This document shows, one piece after another, positions 11,635 to 22,423 of a stretch of DNA of 64,000 nt. Made by a program: the position numbers and the translations under genes. Below the pieces are notes generated by a model. The model had not been told where the DNA came from. It saw nothing but the letters and a program-made list of their open reading frames with translations, and searched no databases. Numbering within the stretch: position 1 is the stretch's first letter; every line of letters starts with the position of its first letter. The stretch is from Paraphysoderma sedebokerense (lineage: Eukaryota; Blastocladiomycota; Physodermatomycetes; Physodermatales; Physodermataceae): the NCBI GenBank assembly GCA_025602915.1, contig JAHLJZ010000005.1:620001-684000 (forward strand), written 5' to 3'.

Positions 11635-13278
11635 ATGCGGGGATCCTCGCCTCTTGCATTGGGTTCGCTCGCTGGAGCCGGCATTCTCTCGGTCTCCTTG
11701 CCGTTCATTGCAGAGTTCTCTGAAGTCCCATTATACAAAGCGCTATTCGTTATCATGGCTGTATTCTTGTTTTTCATGCTGTTGCTTCCTTCTGTTTCTT
11801 TTCCCTCAGAGCGCCATCTCAACTTTAGTTCGTCCATCCCAATTCGTGGCGGGTGGGTCTTGATCACGGATCTTCTGCACTCGTATAAAACCAAACATTG
11901 GAAAAGCGAAGACATATATGACATCCTCCAAGCTTTAAATAGTAATCAAATGATTGCATATATTATCTCATATCATGAATTGCTGTTTGCGGTGAGTTGG
12001 ATATCAGGATTCCTTTGTGCTGTATTCAGTGATGTGCTTTCAGAGGTACTGCCTTTCCTACACCGACGAGAGCTCGACATAGGAATGAAGTGCTTTAATG
12101 AATTCGGAGGTAAGAAATCAACAAACAAACATATCATTCCTAAGTCTTAATGACTCACTGCTCTTTTTCTGCCGTGTCCTACATCTTCAATCTTACACAT
12201 CTGTAGACGACTTCTTTATAGCATTCTTGGGCCCTTCTTTGGCGATGTATACACCGCTTCATTTGAATCAACTTGGATCCAGCGAAAGCTCTTATGATCA
12301 TCGTTACCTGTACATCGCAGATAAGCAGTTGGACCTTCGTCACCATGATATGGTACTCGAAATTGGATGCAACTGGGGATCTTTCAGCTCGTTTATGGTC
12401 AAGCGTTACGGCTGCTCTGTTTTAGCTTTAACGTCGAGCGATTGTCAAGGTGAGCAGAGGAGCCATACTTTCCAAGTTTCTATAACAGTAACAGTTATAC
12501 TGCCTTGATGACAGCCAAATATGCCAAAAATCAAGTATCGGTAAATGACTTGCAAGAATTGATATCTGTTCAAGCAATTGAATCGCTATCAAGTTTCTAT
12601 ATTCCCCCATGCGACTCTATGGATTACGAATTACTACCGCATGAGCAGTCTTCGCAATACGCTAAATTCAGCAAAATTGTTTGCACGGACTTCACTCTAA
12701 CCTTTCTCGGATACCCCAACTTTTCGCGCTTTGTGAAAAACCTTTCTCATTATTGCTTTTCATCTGCTCACACTGAGCCGGAACAATTCTCGCATTCAAT
12801 ATCCACCGGCACGCTAATGGTTCTAGAAGTGACTACAACAAATTATTCTAATAGGCGTGGATCGTCGGCGAGTCCAGCTTCTTCTCCATATGCAAGAACT
12901 CGTCCATCCTCGCCACCCAACCAAACGAAGCATTTCCTATCGACCGACTTCCTTGAACCCTTCTTTTACTATGAGCATTTCTCTTCTGTCTTTCCAACTC
13001 TCGATATCTCCCTTCCTATGCTTGCGACCCTTGAATACTACATTAAAACTCTTGCCTCCCATAAGTTCATTGTACGTTCGGTGAATAATATCACAAAGGA
13101 CTATTCCAGAGGCTATTATGAATGGTACATGAATTTTCGCAAGAATAGAGACTGGGTGGAACGCGTGTATGGAGAAAGTGTATACAAAAATTGGGAACTC
13201 TGGTTGGCATGGACTGCGAGTATTACTGAACGAAAGAAAGTAGAGAGGTGGTCTATTGTTGCTGAATTTAATGGTTGA
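11635..13278 (+). CDS. Sphingolipid C9-methyltransferase-like enzyme
   Basis: Exons 11635-12109, 12207-12449 and 12515-13278 give 493 residues, close to fungal glucosylceramide C9-methyltransferases. Two or three hydrophobic segments in the first 60 residues anchor it to the ER/Golgi membrane. The cyclopropane-fatty-acid-synthase-type SAM fold follows: DDFFIAFLGPSL, the SAM-binding VLEIGCNWGSF at 208-218, and near the C-terminus VRSVNNITKDYSRGYYEW and WELWLAW, which resemble the family ends. It would methylate C9 of the sphingoid base in glucosylceramide. A Ser/Pro/Arg-rich insert at about 345-390 is unusual. The closely related cyclopropane synthases are the alternative; membrane anchors favour the sphingolipid enzyme. 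Confidence 0.8.
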
Positions 13279-13478
13279 AAATGTGAAGGTGTAATCCATT
13301 CGAGAGTTGGCAACCGGGTAATTACGAATCACATCGGTCGACTACTACAACTGATTGTCTATGTATATGTACTTTAAATTTATTCATTTAAGTTATTCGT
13401 CCATCCAGACAGTAATTCCTATTTCCATAATGTCGAACTATAATACATGGATATATTCAACTGCAAAGCTCATAGGCT

Positions 13479-14920
13479 TCAGTTCTTTCCTTTTGGTTCT
13501 TCCTTCCATTCAAGACAAGGAAACGGTATATTCACAGGAATCTTTGCCAATTCAGTCATAATAATATCGTTTAAAGCACCCGCCAAAGTTTCTAGCTTTC
13601 CATTTCCATTTAGGTCTAACCATGGGGTTCGAGGCAACATCTCCGTCACTTGTTGTTGTACAGTCGATTCTACATCATTTGTAATCTCCCTCACTTTTAC
13701 GGGAATCAATCTAAAAAATTTAGGGGCAATCACCAATGGCTTTTCGAATTTTAAATTCTGAATGGCGGTACCCCTGATGAATGGCTTTTGAGGAGAACAT
13801 TGCATTGCTAGGCGAAACGAGAGTTTGCGTTCACGACCGCAACATGCGTCAAGGGAATCGAATAAAGCTAAACATTTGTTGAATAACAGACATTGAGCTA
13901 TCCTGAATGACATAGGTAAATGACCAATCGACATTTCGACATCAAGGTTATATCGTAGTCGTTCGGCTGATATTTTCATGTTTTCAATGCGGGCTGATTG
14001 GGCGAAACATCAAAAGTTATACCGAAATTCAATTAGCCATTTGTCATTCAACCCAACATTGACAAAGTTAGTTAAGTTCATCAACATACCTGTGTTCAAA
14101 CCTCCAACATATCGAACCTGCGCTTCATACATATAGTTTGACTTCGTGTAATATAAATCTTTGGTACAAACTTGATCTTTGGATTGTGTATTAACCACTC
14201 CTGATCCGTCCAAACATATACATGTGCCGGTTGAACCGGCTTCCTTTACTGCTTGGCAGTTGCCTATTTGACGCAATCAATTTTGGTTAATGAGTAATCT
14301 TCATTTCTCAACACCGCTGAAAGGTAATCTTGCGAATCCAATACAAGAAACTTGCAAACAGAGGGGACGAAAGCATACTAGAATTCTATACCAATGTGCC
14401 TAAATTCTAAAATAAAACGGAACTAACCTATCGCTTCTGGTGCCGTGTTCTTCAAGGCCTCATTGATTCTGATTTGATGCTGTGGTAATTGCTGATTGAT
14501 CAAGGCAACTGTAAGTTCCAGTAAGGTTGAATTGGCATTGAACTCCGAGCCTGCTGAGTCCACCAGGTTCTCAGTTTCGTCCTCAGAATCAGAACCTAAG
14601 TCGGGCAAGGGATGTGCGACGACATCTGGCGGACCGTCCGGATAAAATGGTTTCTCCAGCTCGGTCGGTTTTCCCCGCTGGCTGTCATTAGACTTTGGAG
14701 TTGATTCGTCAAGGGTGTCTTCAACAAAATGTCGTCTGAAGAATCTGTGTAGTTTTGATGTCGGAATATGCTGTACTGCGGAGTCAAAGTGTTGAATGGA
14801 ATCGTATCGTCGCTGAAGGAGCTCTGTAATGTCGTGGAATTCGTTGAAGGTATCCTGGGGTGCAGAATGAACGAGCGAACTTGTCCACAGACAAAGAAGT
14901 AGAAAAATGTGGAACTTCAT
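13479..14920 (-). CDS. Secreted cysteine-containing protein, function unknown
   Basis: Exons 14428-14920, 14090-14263 and 13479-13993 give 393 residues. The chosen ATG begins a good signal peptide (MKFHIFLLLCLWTSSLVHSA). An acidic, low-complexity pro-region follows (about 25-160), then a Cys-bearing part with CQAVKEAGSTGTCICLD, CLLFNKCLALFDSLDACC and MQCSPQKP. Near the C-terminus DLNGNGKLETL looks like a dockerin/EF-type calcium loop but lacks the acidic residue at loop position 12. An upstream in-frame ATG (14983) would place a charged stretch before the signal, so it is less likely. I recognise no family. Confidence 0.7.
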
Positions 14921-16291
14921 CGTAAACTTCAGGAAATTTTGAACGATTAGGAATTTGGTTTTTTTCACCATCTGCAGCGACACAACATCCTTATAACTTC
15001 AGAAACACATTCATGGAACAAAGGCTTAATCAATTTTGGAGTGTGTGAAGAACATGGTTCATTGCTTTCTTCGCACAAACCATCTGCCGGCATCCCTGCT
15101 TGCCGAACCAATGAAGTGGACATCGCCAGCATCGGACTCAATTAAAAAGGGCTCACAATCACGAATATGAAACAGACGAAAATTGATGAAACCGAAGTTT
15201 CAACGCGGATGATGGTATTCTTTTGTGCACAGCATCGCGAAACACGCTTTTATCACTAAGGTCCGCGTCTTGCACGTTGTCGAGATGAATCCCGTTGGAA
15301 TCTTGACCTGGAGAGCAGCTTATCCATTGCTAATCATTGATTCTACAGCGTTTGCCAAAGGTTCATCCAAAAACGTCTCTCATTTATTGTAACGCGGTTG
15401 CGTGTGCATGCCTATCGACATTGATTTACAGATCAGGCATAACATTAAGTCCGCTGTCTAAACATACATTGCTTAGTGCTCGGAGAAACATTTTCCGACG
15501 ACGTGGTTTTATGTTGATGTCAAAGCTTCTTAAATCACGGAAACAAAACAGTATGTCATTGTCCGCTGATATAAGTGTTGACCCGACGAAAACTTGCGTC
15601 AAAGAGACCAATATAGCGGCCAGATAAAAAACAAGCAAGAATTCAATTGTGTCAACTCTACTATCTAACATCAGACATGGGTAAGTCCGAAAGTTAGCGA
15701 AAAAGAAGACATATGTTCATCTATGCAGATAGGATGACTTCGGCGGAAATAGTAAACTTCCACTGAAGATTCATCTCTGCAACGAAATATCTGATAAATA
15801 CAGCAAGATAATTAAATGTGTCAACTCTACTATCTAACACCAAACATGGGAGGTTTGAAAGTCAGCGAAAAGAAGACTTTATAATAATTTGCTTTTTGCC
15901 AATTGACTGACTTTGAGAGGAACAGAGTTAAATCCTCCAAAGCTAATAGCTGGCAATTAATTCGAGATTTAAAAATAAAGCAAGCACGTTATAGTGATGT
16001 TTCAACTCTACTATCTAACAACAAGCATGGAAGGAAGCCTGAAAGTCAGCGAAAAAGAAGAAAATTTGATCTTCGCCAGTTGACTGACCTCGCCATTTCA
16101 TAAAAGGAAATGAGGGCTAATAATTTGGCGATTGGGAATCGGAGGCATATGTAAATCGAGCGCAACTTGAATGAAAGTCAATCGAAGCCGAAGGCCGGTA
16201 TATTTGAAAATCCTCTGATACTATTTACATAAATTACAAGGGCAAAGATTGAGTTATCCCTCTAGGCATTTGAATTTGAATTCGAAGCGCT
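14921..16291. other. 1.4-kb intergenic region with decayed direct repeats
   Basis: No gene supported. The left part is the promoter of the secreted-protein gene. A minus-strand ORF at 15426-15671 (81 residues, hydrophobic N-terminus) has no other support. The right part holds three imperfect direct repeats annotated separately. Confidence 0.45.
15633..16061 (+). repeat. Three imperfect direct repeats, about 78 bp each, spaced 169 and 181 bp
   Basis: Copies at 15633-15710, 15801-15877 and 15979-16061. Each begins AGCAAG or CAAGCA, carries the invariant core TCAACTCTACTATCTAACA (15652, 15821, 16002), continues with a CATGG and ends AGCGAAAAAGAAGA or a close variant. After copies 2 and 3 a shared TTGACTGAC also follows, so the original unit was probably 170-180 bp and arrayed in tandem. 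Spacers between cores are otherwise diverged. Confidence 0.75.
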
Positions 16292-16969
16292 CTAGTCGAG
16301 TGGTTTGCTTTCATCTTCCGACGAGTTGTCAGATTCGTCGTCGTGGTCGCTTCCTTGATCCTTCGAATCGTCATCTTTCTTTTGCTTTTTTACTTGCTTC
16401 TGCTTTCGTTTCTGTCGTTTCTGCCTCTTCTTGGCAGTTTTGTCTTCATTTTTCTGCTTCATCTCCTCCAGTTTCCGTTCATATTCTCGTTTCACTTCTT
16501 CCTATAAGATCCACGCTATGTTAGTTCATTTCAATGCCAAAAAGTCGGTTGGCCAAGGGATTATGTCTTACCTTCTTCGCTTTTTCGTCCATTTCTTTCA
16601 GTCGAGTCAACTCTTTCCTTCTATGAGCACGATAAACATGGAATTCTCCACTGCCAGCACCCGCGCTCGACCCTAATACACTATCCAATGAGCTGGAAAC
16701 AACAAACAATCTAAATTAAAGAGAATGATGACTTTACCCTGCACATTACGCACAAACTCTTTCGGTGGTCTTAATGGTTTGTCTTGCGGCTTCTCCGGTA
16801 TATGCACGGGCTTATCCACTGACAGAAAAAAAGTTAGCCCTTAAAATTCCGCAAATGTTTGTTACCGAAAACACAAACCTCGAGCCATCAATTTCTCTAA
16901 CTGCTGCTTCTGCTTATCCAATGGATTTGTCGGCCGCCCCTTCCCGTTTTTAGAATCAGAATCCGACAT
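16292..16969 (-). CDS. PRKRIP1: PRKRIP1 (DUF1168) homologue
   Basis: Exons 16879-16969, 16738-16818, 16572-16672 and 16292-16501 give 160 residues. The family hallmark [20 protein letters not shown] is intact, preceded by [11 protein letters not shown]; the rest is a long basic helix with Lys-rich and acidic tail ([18 protein letters not shown]). In animals PRKRIP1 is a nuclear double-stranded-RNA-binding protein present in the spliceosomal C complex as a long helix; a splicing role here is inference. The acceptor before GSSAGAG is the internal TATTAG at 16673-16674, chosen because it restores the family sequence and phase. It shares a 240-bp divergent promoter with DUS2. Confidence 0.88.
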
Positions 16970-17212
16970 ATTGTTACTTTATCGCTTGGTAAAAAATATT
17001 TGACTGGTGGCAAAATGGAAAGCGGAAGAAAGTATGTCTCCATAACAACTAATCACGTGCTCTGTAATTAAGGTTTGCCCTCGAACGCTGTGACTCCTCA
17101 ATTAATATTGATGAATATAGGTTTCCATTCAGTAACTCAGTACATACAGAGAAATACTATCCTTGTGCGTTGTAAATCGTTTCAGTTCACTTCATACTCT
17201 ACACTCGCGAAA
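16970..17212. promoter_or_regulatory. Bidirectional promoter PRKRIP1 / DUS2
   Basis: Short divergent spacer containing TCACGTG at 17053-17059. The longer DUS2 frame opens at 17075 inside this spacer, so transcription probably starts close to the box. Confidence 0.4.
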
Positions 17213-19043
17213 ATGCCGCTCGATTTCCGGAATAAAACTATGCTAGCCCCAATGGTTAGAATCTCTACTCTACCCATGAGGTTACTTGCTTTAGAATACG
17301 GTGCGGATATTGTGTATGGACCAGAAATTGTGGATAAGAGGTTGATTGGTTCAGAGCGAGTCGTAAATGGTACAATTTCATCACTAATATGACATTTCGC
17401 TGCGATTATTGAATTGATTTATTGACAACGATATCTTCTGGTGATTCTTTAGAATTACTGGGAACGGTAGACTACGTGAAAGGCAAGCAGTTAAATTTTC
17501 GAACGATTCCGTCAATTGAAAAGTCTCGATTGGTATTCCAGTTGGGTTCGTCAGACCCAGACTTGGCTCTCGCGGCAGCAAAAGTCGTGGAACCGGATGT
17601 ATCAGCTATTGACCTGAATTGTGGATGCCCGAAATCGTTTAGTATTCTAGGCGGCATGGGTGCAGCCCTCCTAAGTAACCCTGATAAATTATGTGCGGTA
17701 CGTATTGGCTGGTATGGTGACTCCAATTTTCACAGTGAGCTAACTTCATCCATTCAGATTTTAGAGAAGTTGGTGAATAATTTAAGCGTCGATGTTACTT
17801 GTAAAATACGTATGTTATCAACTAAAGAGGAGACGATAGAATTATGTAAGCGTATTGAAAAAACTGGTGTTAAAGCGATCGCAGTTCATTGCAGGTACAT
17901 AGTTAACCCAATTGTAATTCGTTTTGTTCCTTCTGCTCAAGTATTACCATCTCTTTCAAATCCAAACAGGACAAGATACATGCCTCCACAAGTGTCTGGA
18001 GATTGGAGTATATTCAAAGCTATCGCTGAAGAAATTAAATCAATTCCAATTATCGCAAATGGAGATATTTTTGAACGTGAACACATGCAGAAGTTGCGGG
18101 AGCAGTCAAGTAAGGCCTTGAATTATTTTTATTTTCATATTCCGTGATCTACTCCTGCAGTTCTCTTGTTATTTATGTGTTAAAGAAACATTGGTTCATA
18201 AATTTTGCATGCTTCGCCCTTATTATATTTGATACGAACCATCAGTTGCAGCTATTGACCTCTATTTCCCTGTTTTTTGTGAATTCTGAATCGTATAACA
18301 ACTTTTATTTGGGATTGTAGCATTAAGCTCGTTCATGGTTGCCCGCGGCGCCCAAGCGAACCCTTCGATATTTCACCCTTCTGGCCCCTTTGACATTGAA
18401 ACGGTCGTCAGATCATATATACAAAAATCAATCATGGTTGACAATATCTGGCAAAATACAAAGTATACATTACTATGTATGTATAATGCGACTAAAGATT
18501 CGAAATACAAGAAGTCGGTACAAAGTAAATGCTTCAAAGACTTAGCGGAGATTTGGGGGTTGAAAGCTGAGTTTGAAAGGGTAGAAAAGGAACGCCAGGA
18601 GAGAAAAATGTTGCTGGAGGAACGGAAGCAACAGGTTCTAAGGAGTCTGAATGAAGACGGTGGAGTGGATAGTGGTATGTTTCTTTCTTCTCTTTTATCT
18701 GATTTTGTATCGTCTACAGTACTTCGATTTTGGATTTTCTTTTCCTATCCGCGTCAATCAATTAGTAGTCTGCTTTGTTCCGTTCCAGTTGCTCGCCAAA
18801 TTATTAACATTTATTTAAACCTTCTTAGAATGCCCATACATTCCTAATTTGCCCTACATTCCTTCAAAATCGTACGAACCTCAAACTACTTCACCGTCCC
18901 TTCCACATTCTACTCAAGCAACAGCACCAACTCCAACAAAGCGACCCCTTGAGGAGTTGACTACCAATGGTACAGGTCCCGAAGGTCAAGGACATTACCC
19001 TTCGAAAAAAATTGAAAACGAAGCAGAAAACATTAAAGAATAG
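17213..19043 (+). CDS. DUS2: tRNA-dihydrouridine(20) synthase
   Basis: Six exons (17213-17369, 17453-17697, 17758-17894, 17970-18109, 18321-18674, 18829-19043) give 415 residues. The FMN-dependent TIM-barrel enzyme reduces U20 in cytosolic tRNA. Visible motifs: KTMLAPMVRISTLPMRLLAL, the catalytic-cysteine loop NCGCPKSFSILGGMGAALL, the tRNA/FMN stretch VTCKIRML, IPIIANGDIF and the FMVARGAQANPSIF end of the barrel. The C-terminus is a Ser/Pro/Thr-rich tail instead of a double-stranded-RNA-binding domain, as in fungal Smm1. An upstream in-frame ATG (17075) would add 46 residues that could act as a mitochondrial leader; I prefer MPLDF because the core begins there. Confidence 0.93.
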
Positions 19044-19549
19044 ACTCATTAATATGTAAAGTTTGTTACCCAAGAAATATTGTTGGATTGAACTTTAAGC
19101 TATGTGATCTGTAGTTCTATCAATGTGTTGCTGCGATTATCAGCCGAAACTTGTGTGAACCGGCCGAATAAAGGGTTATAGATTTAGGCCATTACTCTGT
19201 TGTGGGATCACAAAAATTGATCCTGCATTATGAGCGCCGGGACATCTTCTGAGCATAAATAAGGGAGGTCCGTGTGACTGCATGACTGACCCATCATCTT
19301 CTTATTCTTTCATGAAGGGCGATTTCAAATGTTCTTGCTTATGGTACCATATATTTATTCAAAAGCAAAATACAATAGCAATGAAAACGAAACCATTCGG
19401 GTATAATAAATACGCTGATAAATTTAAAGAAACTGGTGACCTTGCTCTAGTGCGAGTTGACATATCAATTCGGTTACCTCGCGCTGGTCAGTTCTTTGGA
19501 TGAGTTGTTGGTGGTTTTTTGGGTGTAGTCATTGTAGCTGGGTCTAGAC
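19044..19549. other. Intergenic, convergent 3' regions
   Basis: Space between the ends of DUS2 (plus) and the first small prepropeptide gene (minus). Nothing beyond short chance ORFs is seen. Confidence 0.4.
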
Positions 19550-19762
19550 TTATGGATGTCTACTGGGTCTGAAACTTGCTCTGATCCCCAATTGGACTGG
19601 GCCTGTTCGTCTCTTGGTGAGCTGATGGTCATTTTGGGAACCAGTTTCAATAGCAGGTACTGCCGCTTCAACTGAATCAGTATTATCGGTGATGGGGAAA
19701 CTGACCGCAAAAGTTGCGAATTGGACAAGCAAGACGGCCAACAAAAGGGTGGTGAGCTTCAT
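19550..19762 (-). CDS. Small secreted prepropeptide 1 (Lys-Arg processed)
   Basis: Single-exon ORF of 70 residues: signal peptide MKLTTLLLAVLLVQFATFAV, an acidic pro-region opening FPITDN, a LTKRR dibasic site, then a 19-residue basic peptide ending SFRPSRHP. The layout is that of precursors cut by a Kex2-type protease in the late Golgi. The first 50 residues and the promoter are clearly paralogous to the gene at 20990-21274. A TATA-like box lies at 19832-19840, about 75 nt upstream. Function (effector, antimicrobial or pheromone-like) cannot be read from the sequence. Confidence 0.7.
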   Translation of the reverse strand: MKLTTLLLAVLLVQFATFAVSFPITDNTDSVEAAVPAIETGSQNDHQLTKRRTGPVQLGIRASFRPSRHP

Positions 19763-20989
19763 TGGGTTGATTGATTTAAAGTACCAGATTTCAAGTGTAG
19801 CCAGGCGATGAAAAGTGAACGTTCATCCATCCTTTTATACCCTCTTGTACTCGTCAACCTACATCAGATGATGATATAATTAGATTAAGAACTGGTATGT
19901 TCTGATCTGGTCGTTGAATAAGATATTTTGTAGTGCAAATTATCGTCAAGTCACGCGCAAACGATGTGATTCGATGGCATTAAGACGTGTTAGTATCACA
20001 CACATATTCCAGAAATTACGCATATTTCCGATTGGATAGCCCAACAATAATACGTTGTTGTCACGGAGTTTCAGAATAGAAGGAACGTTCAGTCACTTCC
20101 TTGTAGTATATAGAATCAAGATTACATGAGCACATGTCTTGTGACCAGTTATTGCATCGGCTCAACTAAAGAATCAGCGCAACTAACACAGCGCTATTAT
20201 CTGGACAAATTTTACAGGAAGTGAAGAGAATAACCTCAAAAAGCCGCTACTACTAATAAGTTTTTCAATATGAAGCAGCTATATTTAGTTATCAAAAACA
20301 TTTAAGAATATATTGCGAATCATTTAAAAGTGATAGTTCAGTGGAACCATAATGCGGCCGAAGTTATCAATATTTTCCATAGGCGCGATGTAGTGCTTTG
20401 AATTCATTCTATATTTGTAACAATATTTGTTGAATTGCGTTTCATTTGATGGAGATGGATGACATCAACGTTTAATTAATTTCTGGAATCTTAGGACAGT
20501 GATAAGAATTGCAACCAATTTGAAACTTTTCTTTTGGCATTATCTGTTCATTAACTTTCATGGGAAATGCAATAGCACTACACAGCCGAATGATGAAAAA
20601 AGGGAAGATCATCTATATCGGAGGGGACTTGATGCAGCAGCACCTCACTTATCGTTTTGTACTTATGCCTCTTTGATATGTGGTTTTTTGATGTAATGCT
20701 GTACTTAATAAACGGTAACTTGCGTAGCTCAAAGCATATATTATAAATGATCGGTGTAGAAAACAACTTAGAAACTTTTCTGAGCATAAATTGTATAAGT
20801 CCGGGTTGCGCTTCACAGACTCCTGCATCAGCTTTGTAATTATTCCATGATTTGCAATTTTGAATTTTTACGATGCATTTATTCCAAAATAAAAATACAA
20901 CTGTAAAATGAATGAAACAGAGTGGGTATGACAAGTACGGTGAAAATTGGAAAAGAGGGAATACTTTAATCAAGTTGATGATCTAATGA
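19763..20989. other. AT-rich intergenic region with duplicated promoter
   Basis: The first 350 bases are the promoter of prepropeptide 1 and match the region upstream of prepropeptide 2. The remainder is AT-rich. An ORF at 20578-20973 (131 residues, minus) has no recognisable feature and is not called. Confidence 0.45.
19947..19975 (-). promoter_or_regulatory. Conserved 29-bp upstream element, copy 1
   Basis: Contains TCACGCGCAAACGATGTGAT and is identical to 21492-21520 upstream of the paralogous gene, lying about 185 nt before the ATG of prepropeptide 1 (about 220 nt before that of prepropeptide 2). It is the longest perfect match within two promoters that are otherwise clearly diverged, suggesting selection for protein binding. 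Confidence 0.5.
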
Positions 20990-21274
20990 TTAGCCTCGGG
21001 GGCCGTGACCTCCCGATGGGGTTCCGGATCCCGATGGGTTGTTCGGATTAGGTCGGCGTCCGAACTGTCGTCGTACAGTGGTTTGGAAATTTCCACGCCC
21101 CAAAGCTTGAGCATCTACTTCTCTTTTGACGAGCAAATGGTCATCTGAAGCAGATTCAACTTGCAGAGCTGGCTCTTCAATAGTACCAGCATTATCGGTG
21201 ATAGGAGAACTGACGACAAAGTTTGTTATTTGGACGAAAAAGACGGCCAACAAAAGGGTAGAGAAGAGCTTCAT
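20990..21274 (-). CDS. Small secreted prepropeptide 2 (Lys-Arg processed)
   Basis: Single-exon ORF of 94 residues, paralogue of the gene 1.5 kb away: signal peptide MKLFSTLLLAVFFVQITNFV, pro-region SSPITDNAGTIEE, then LLVKR and a mature part with RRQFGRRPNPNNP and a Gly/Pro-rich end. Two further dibasic sites (RR) could be cut. The mature part is Arg/Gly/Pro-rich, the composition of some antimicrobial peptides, which is only a suggestion. TATA-like sequence at 21371-21379, about 100 nt upstream. The signal and pro-region are conserved with gene 1 while the mature peptides differ, the pattern expected of fast-evolving secreted peptides. Confidence 0.75.
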   Translation of the reverse strand: MKLFSTLLLAVFFVQITNFVVSSPITDNAGTIEEPALQVESASDDHLLVKREVDAQALGRGNFQTTVRRQFGRRPNPNNPSGSGTPSGGHGPRG

Positions 21275-22042
21275 GGTTCTGATAGGTAGACTGATTTAGA
21301 GTGAAAGATGGTATCTCTCGACACTAAATTCCAGTGTGGTCAGACGATGATAAATGGATTGTAATCCGTCCTTTTATACCCTGTTGCGTTCGTCCACTCT
21401 CAACCTACATCATATGATCAAATATTCGATTAGAAGGACTGATATGTTCTAATTTGGTCTTGAATGAATACAAAGTATTGCAGATCCAAGTCAAGTCACG
21501 CGCAAACGATGTGATTCGATATAAGAGGTGTGATAGAATCACACGAATATTCCAAACATTACGCATACTTGCGATTGGATAGCCGAACAACAATACGCTA
21601 TTGCCATGGATAAGCACAAAGAATCTTCGGTCGATTGCTTACTCGTAGTATCGTTCTAGAATCAGGATAACATGTGCAAAATGTCTTCTGACCAACTGAA
21701 GAATCAGCTCAACTATCGAATCCGCGCGACTGATACAACGATATTATATAATTAATTTATCCGCTTTTAATATTAATTTCAAATCTTTCGTTATGAAGCA
21801 ACTATACTTATCTATTATGAATTTAACAAAAATGACATGATTGTCATTCATTTGATAATATTGCCAGATTAACGAGCAACTTCTTGAGGAAAATTTGCAG
21901 CCAATTTATAAATCTTATGGCATTTATTTATTCAGCTCAAAATCAGAATTCAGCAAAAAAAAGTACAACAACAATTCTTGGTATCACAAAATTTCAACTG
22001 AATGACAAACAAAGCAAAAACTAATCACATCGAGCCGGTTTA
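21275..22042. other. Intergenic with second copy of the duplicated promoter
   Basis: The 350 bases next to prepropeptide 2 repeat the promoter of prepropeptide 1 in order (TATA box, GATC-rich stretch, the 29-bp element, and a GATTGGATAGCC block). Further left it is AT-rich without signals. Confidence 0.5.
21492..21520 (-). promoter_or_regulatory. Conserved 29-bp upstream element, copy 2
   Basis: Identical to 19947-19975; see that entry. It sits about 220 nt before the ATG of prepropeptide 2. Confidence 0.5.
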
Positions 22043-22423
22043 TCACACCTGGACCTCGCTTATCGTCAAGTCTGCTGATTTATCTGGGATAGCGGGAAAT
22101 CTTCTCTTGCCATCTGCATTAAGCAATCTCATGGGGCGATGTGCGCCACTCAATGTTGACCCATCGGCAGGAGTATCATCTGTGGGGTTACCAGTATATA
22201 CTTGTCTTTTGGCGATGACTCCATCTGTACGGTATTTTATGGGACGATAAGCGCCACTCAAAGTTGTGTCTTTTTGGATTTTTTGTCTTTTGGTGAGATG
22301 GTGATCGCTTTCAACAGATTCGACTCCGGTAAGAGTTACCTGACCTTCGACGGGAAGGCTCACGGTCAAAGTCGTAAGCTGAGCAACGATGAGAACCAGG
22401 GACATAAGATAGACGAGTTTCAT
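22043..22423 (-). CDS. Small secreted prepropeptide 3 with internal repeats
   Basis: Single-exon ORF of 126 residues: signal peptide MKLVYLMSLVLIVAQLTTLT, pro-region ending HHLTKR, then two related units (TLSGAYRPIKYRTDGVIAKR and TLSGAHRPMRLLNADGKRR) and a C-terminal FPAIPDKSADLTISEVQV. Each unit ends in a Lys-Arg pair, as in Kex2-processed repeat precursors that release several similar peptides. The signal region resembles genes 1 and 2, but the promoter does not obviously match theirs. A TATA-like TTTTTATAT is at 22512-22520. Confidence 0.72.
   Translation of the reverse strand: MKLVYLMSLVLIVAQLTTLTVSLPVEGQVTLTGVESVESDHHLTKRQKIQKDTTLSGAYRPIKYRTDGVIAKRQVYTGNPTDDTPADGSTLSGAHRPMRLLNADGKRRFPAIPDKSADLTISEVQV

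Noticed and set aside
15426-15671. Minus-strand ORF with hydrophobic N-terminus
   Set aside because: Overlaps the first direct repeat and has no further support; hydrophobicity comes from AT-rich codons.
20578-20973. 131-residue minus-strand ORF
   Set aside because: No signal, no domain; lies just downstream of a peptide gene in AT-rich DNA and appears to be chance.
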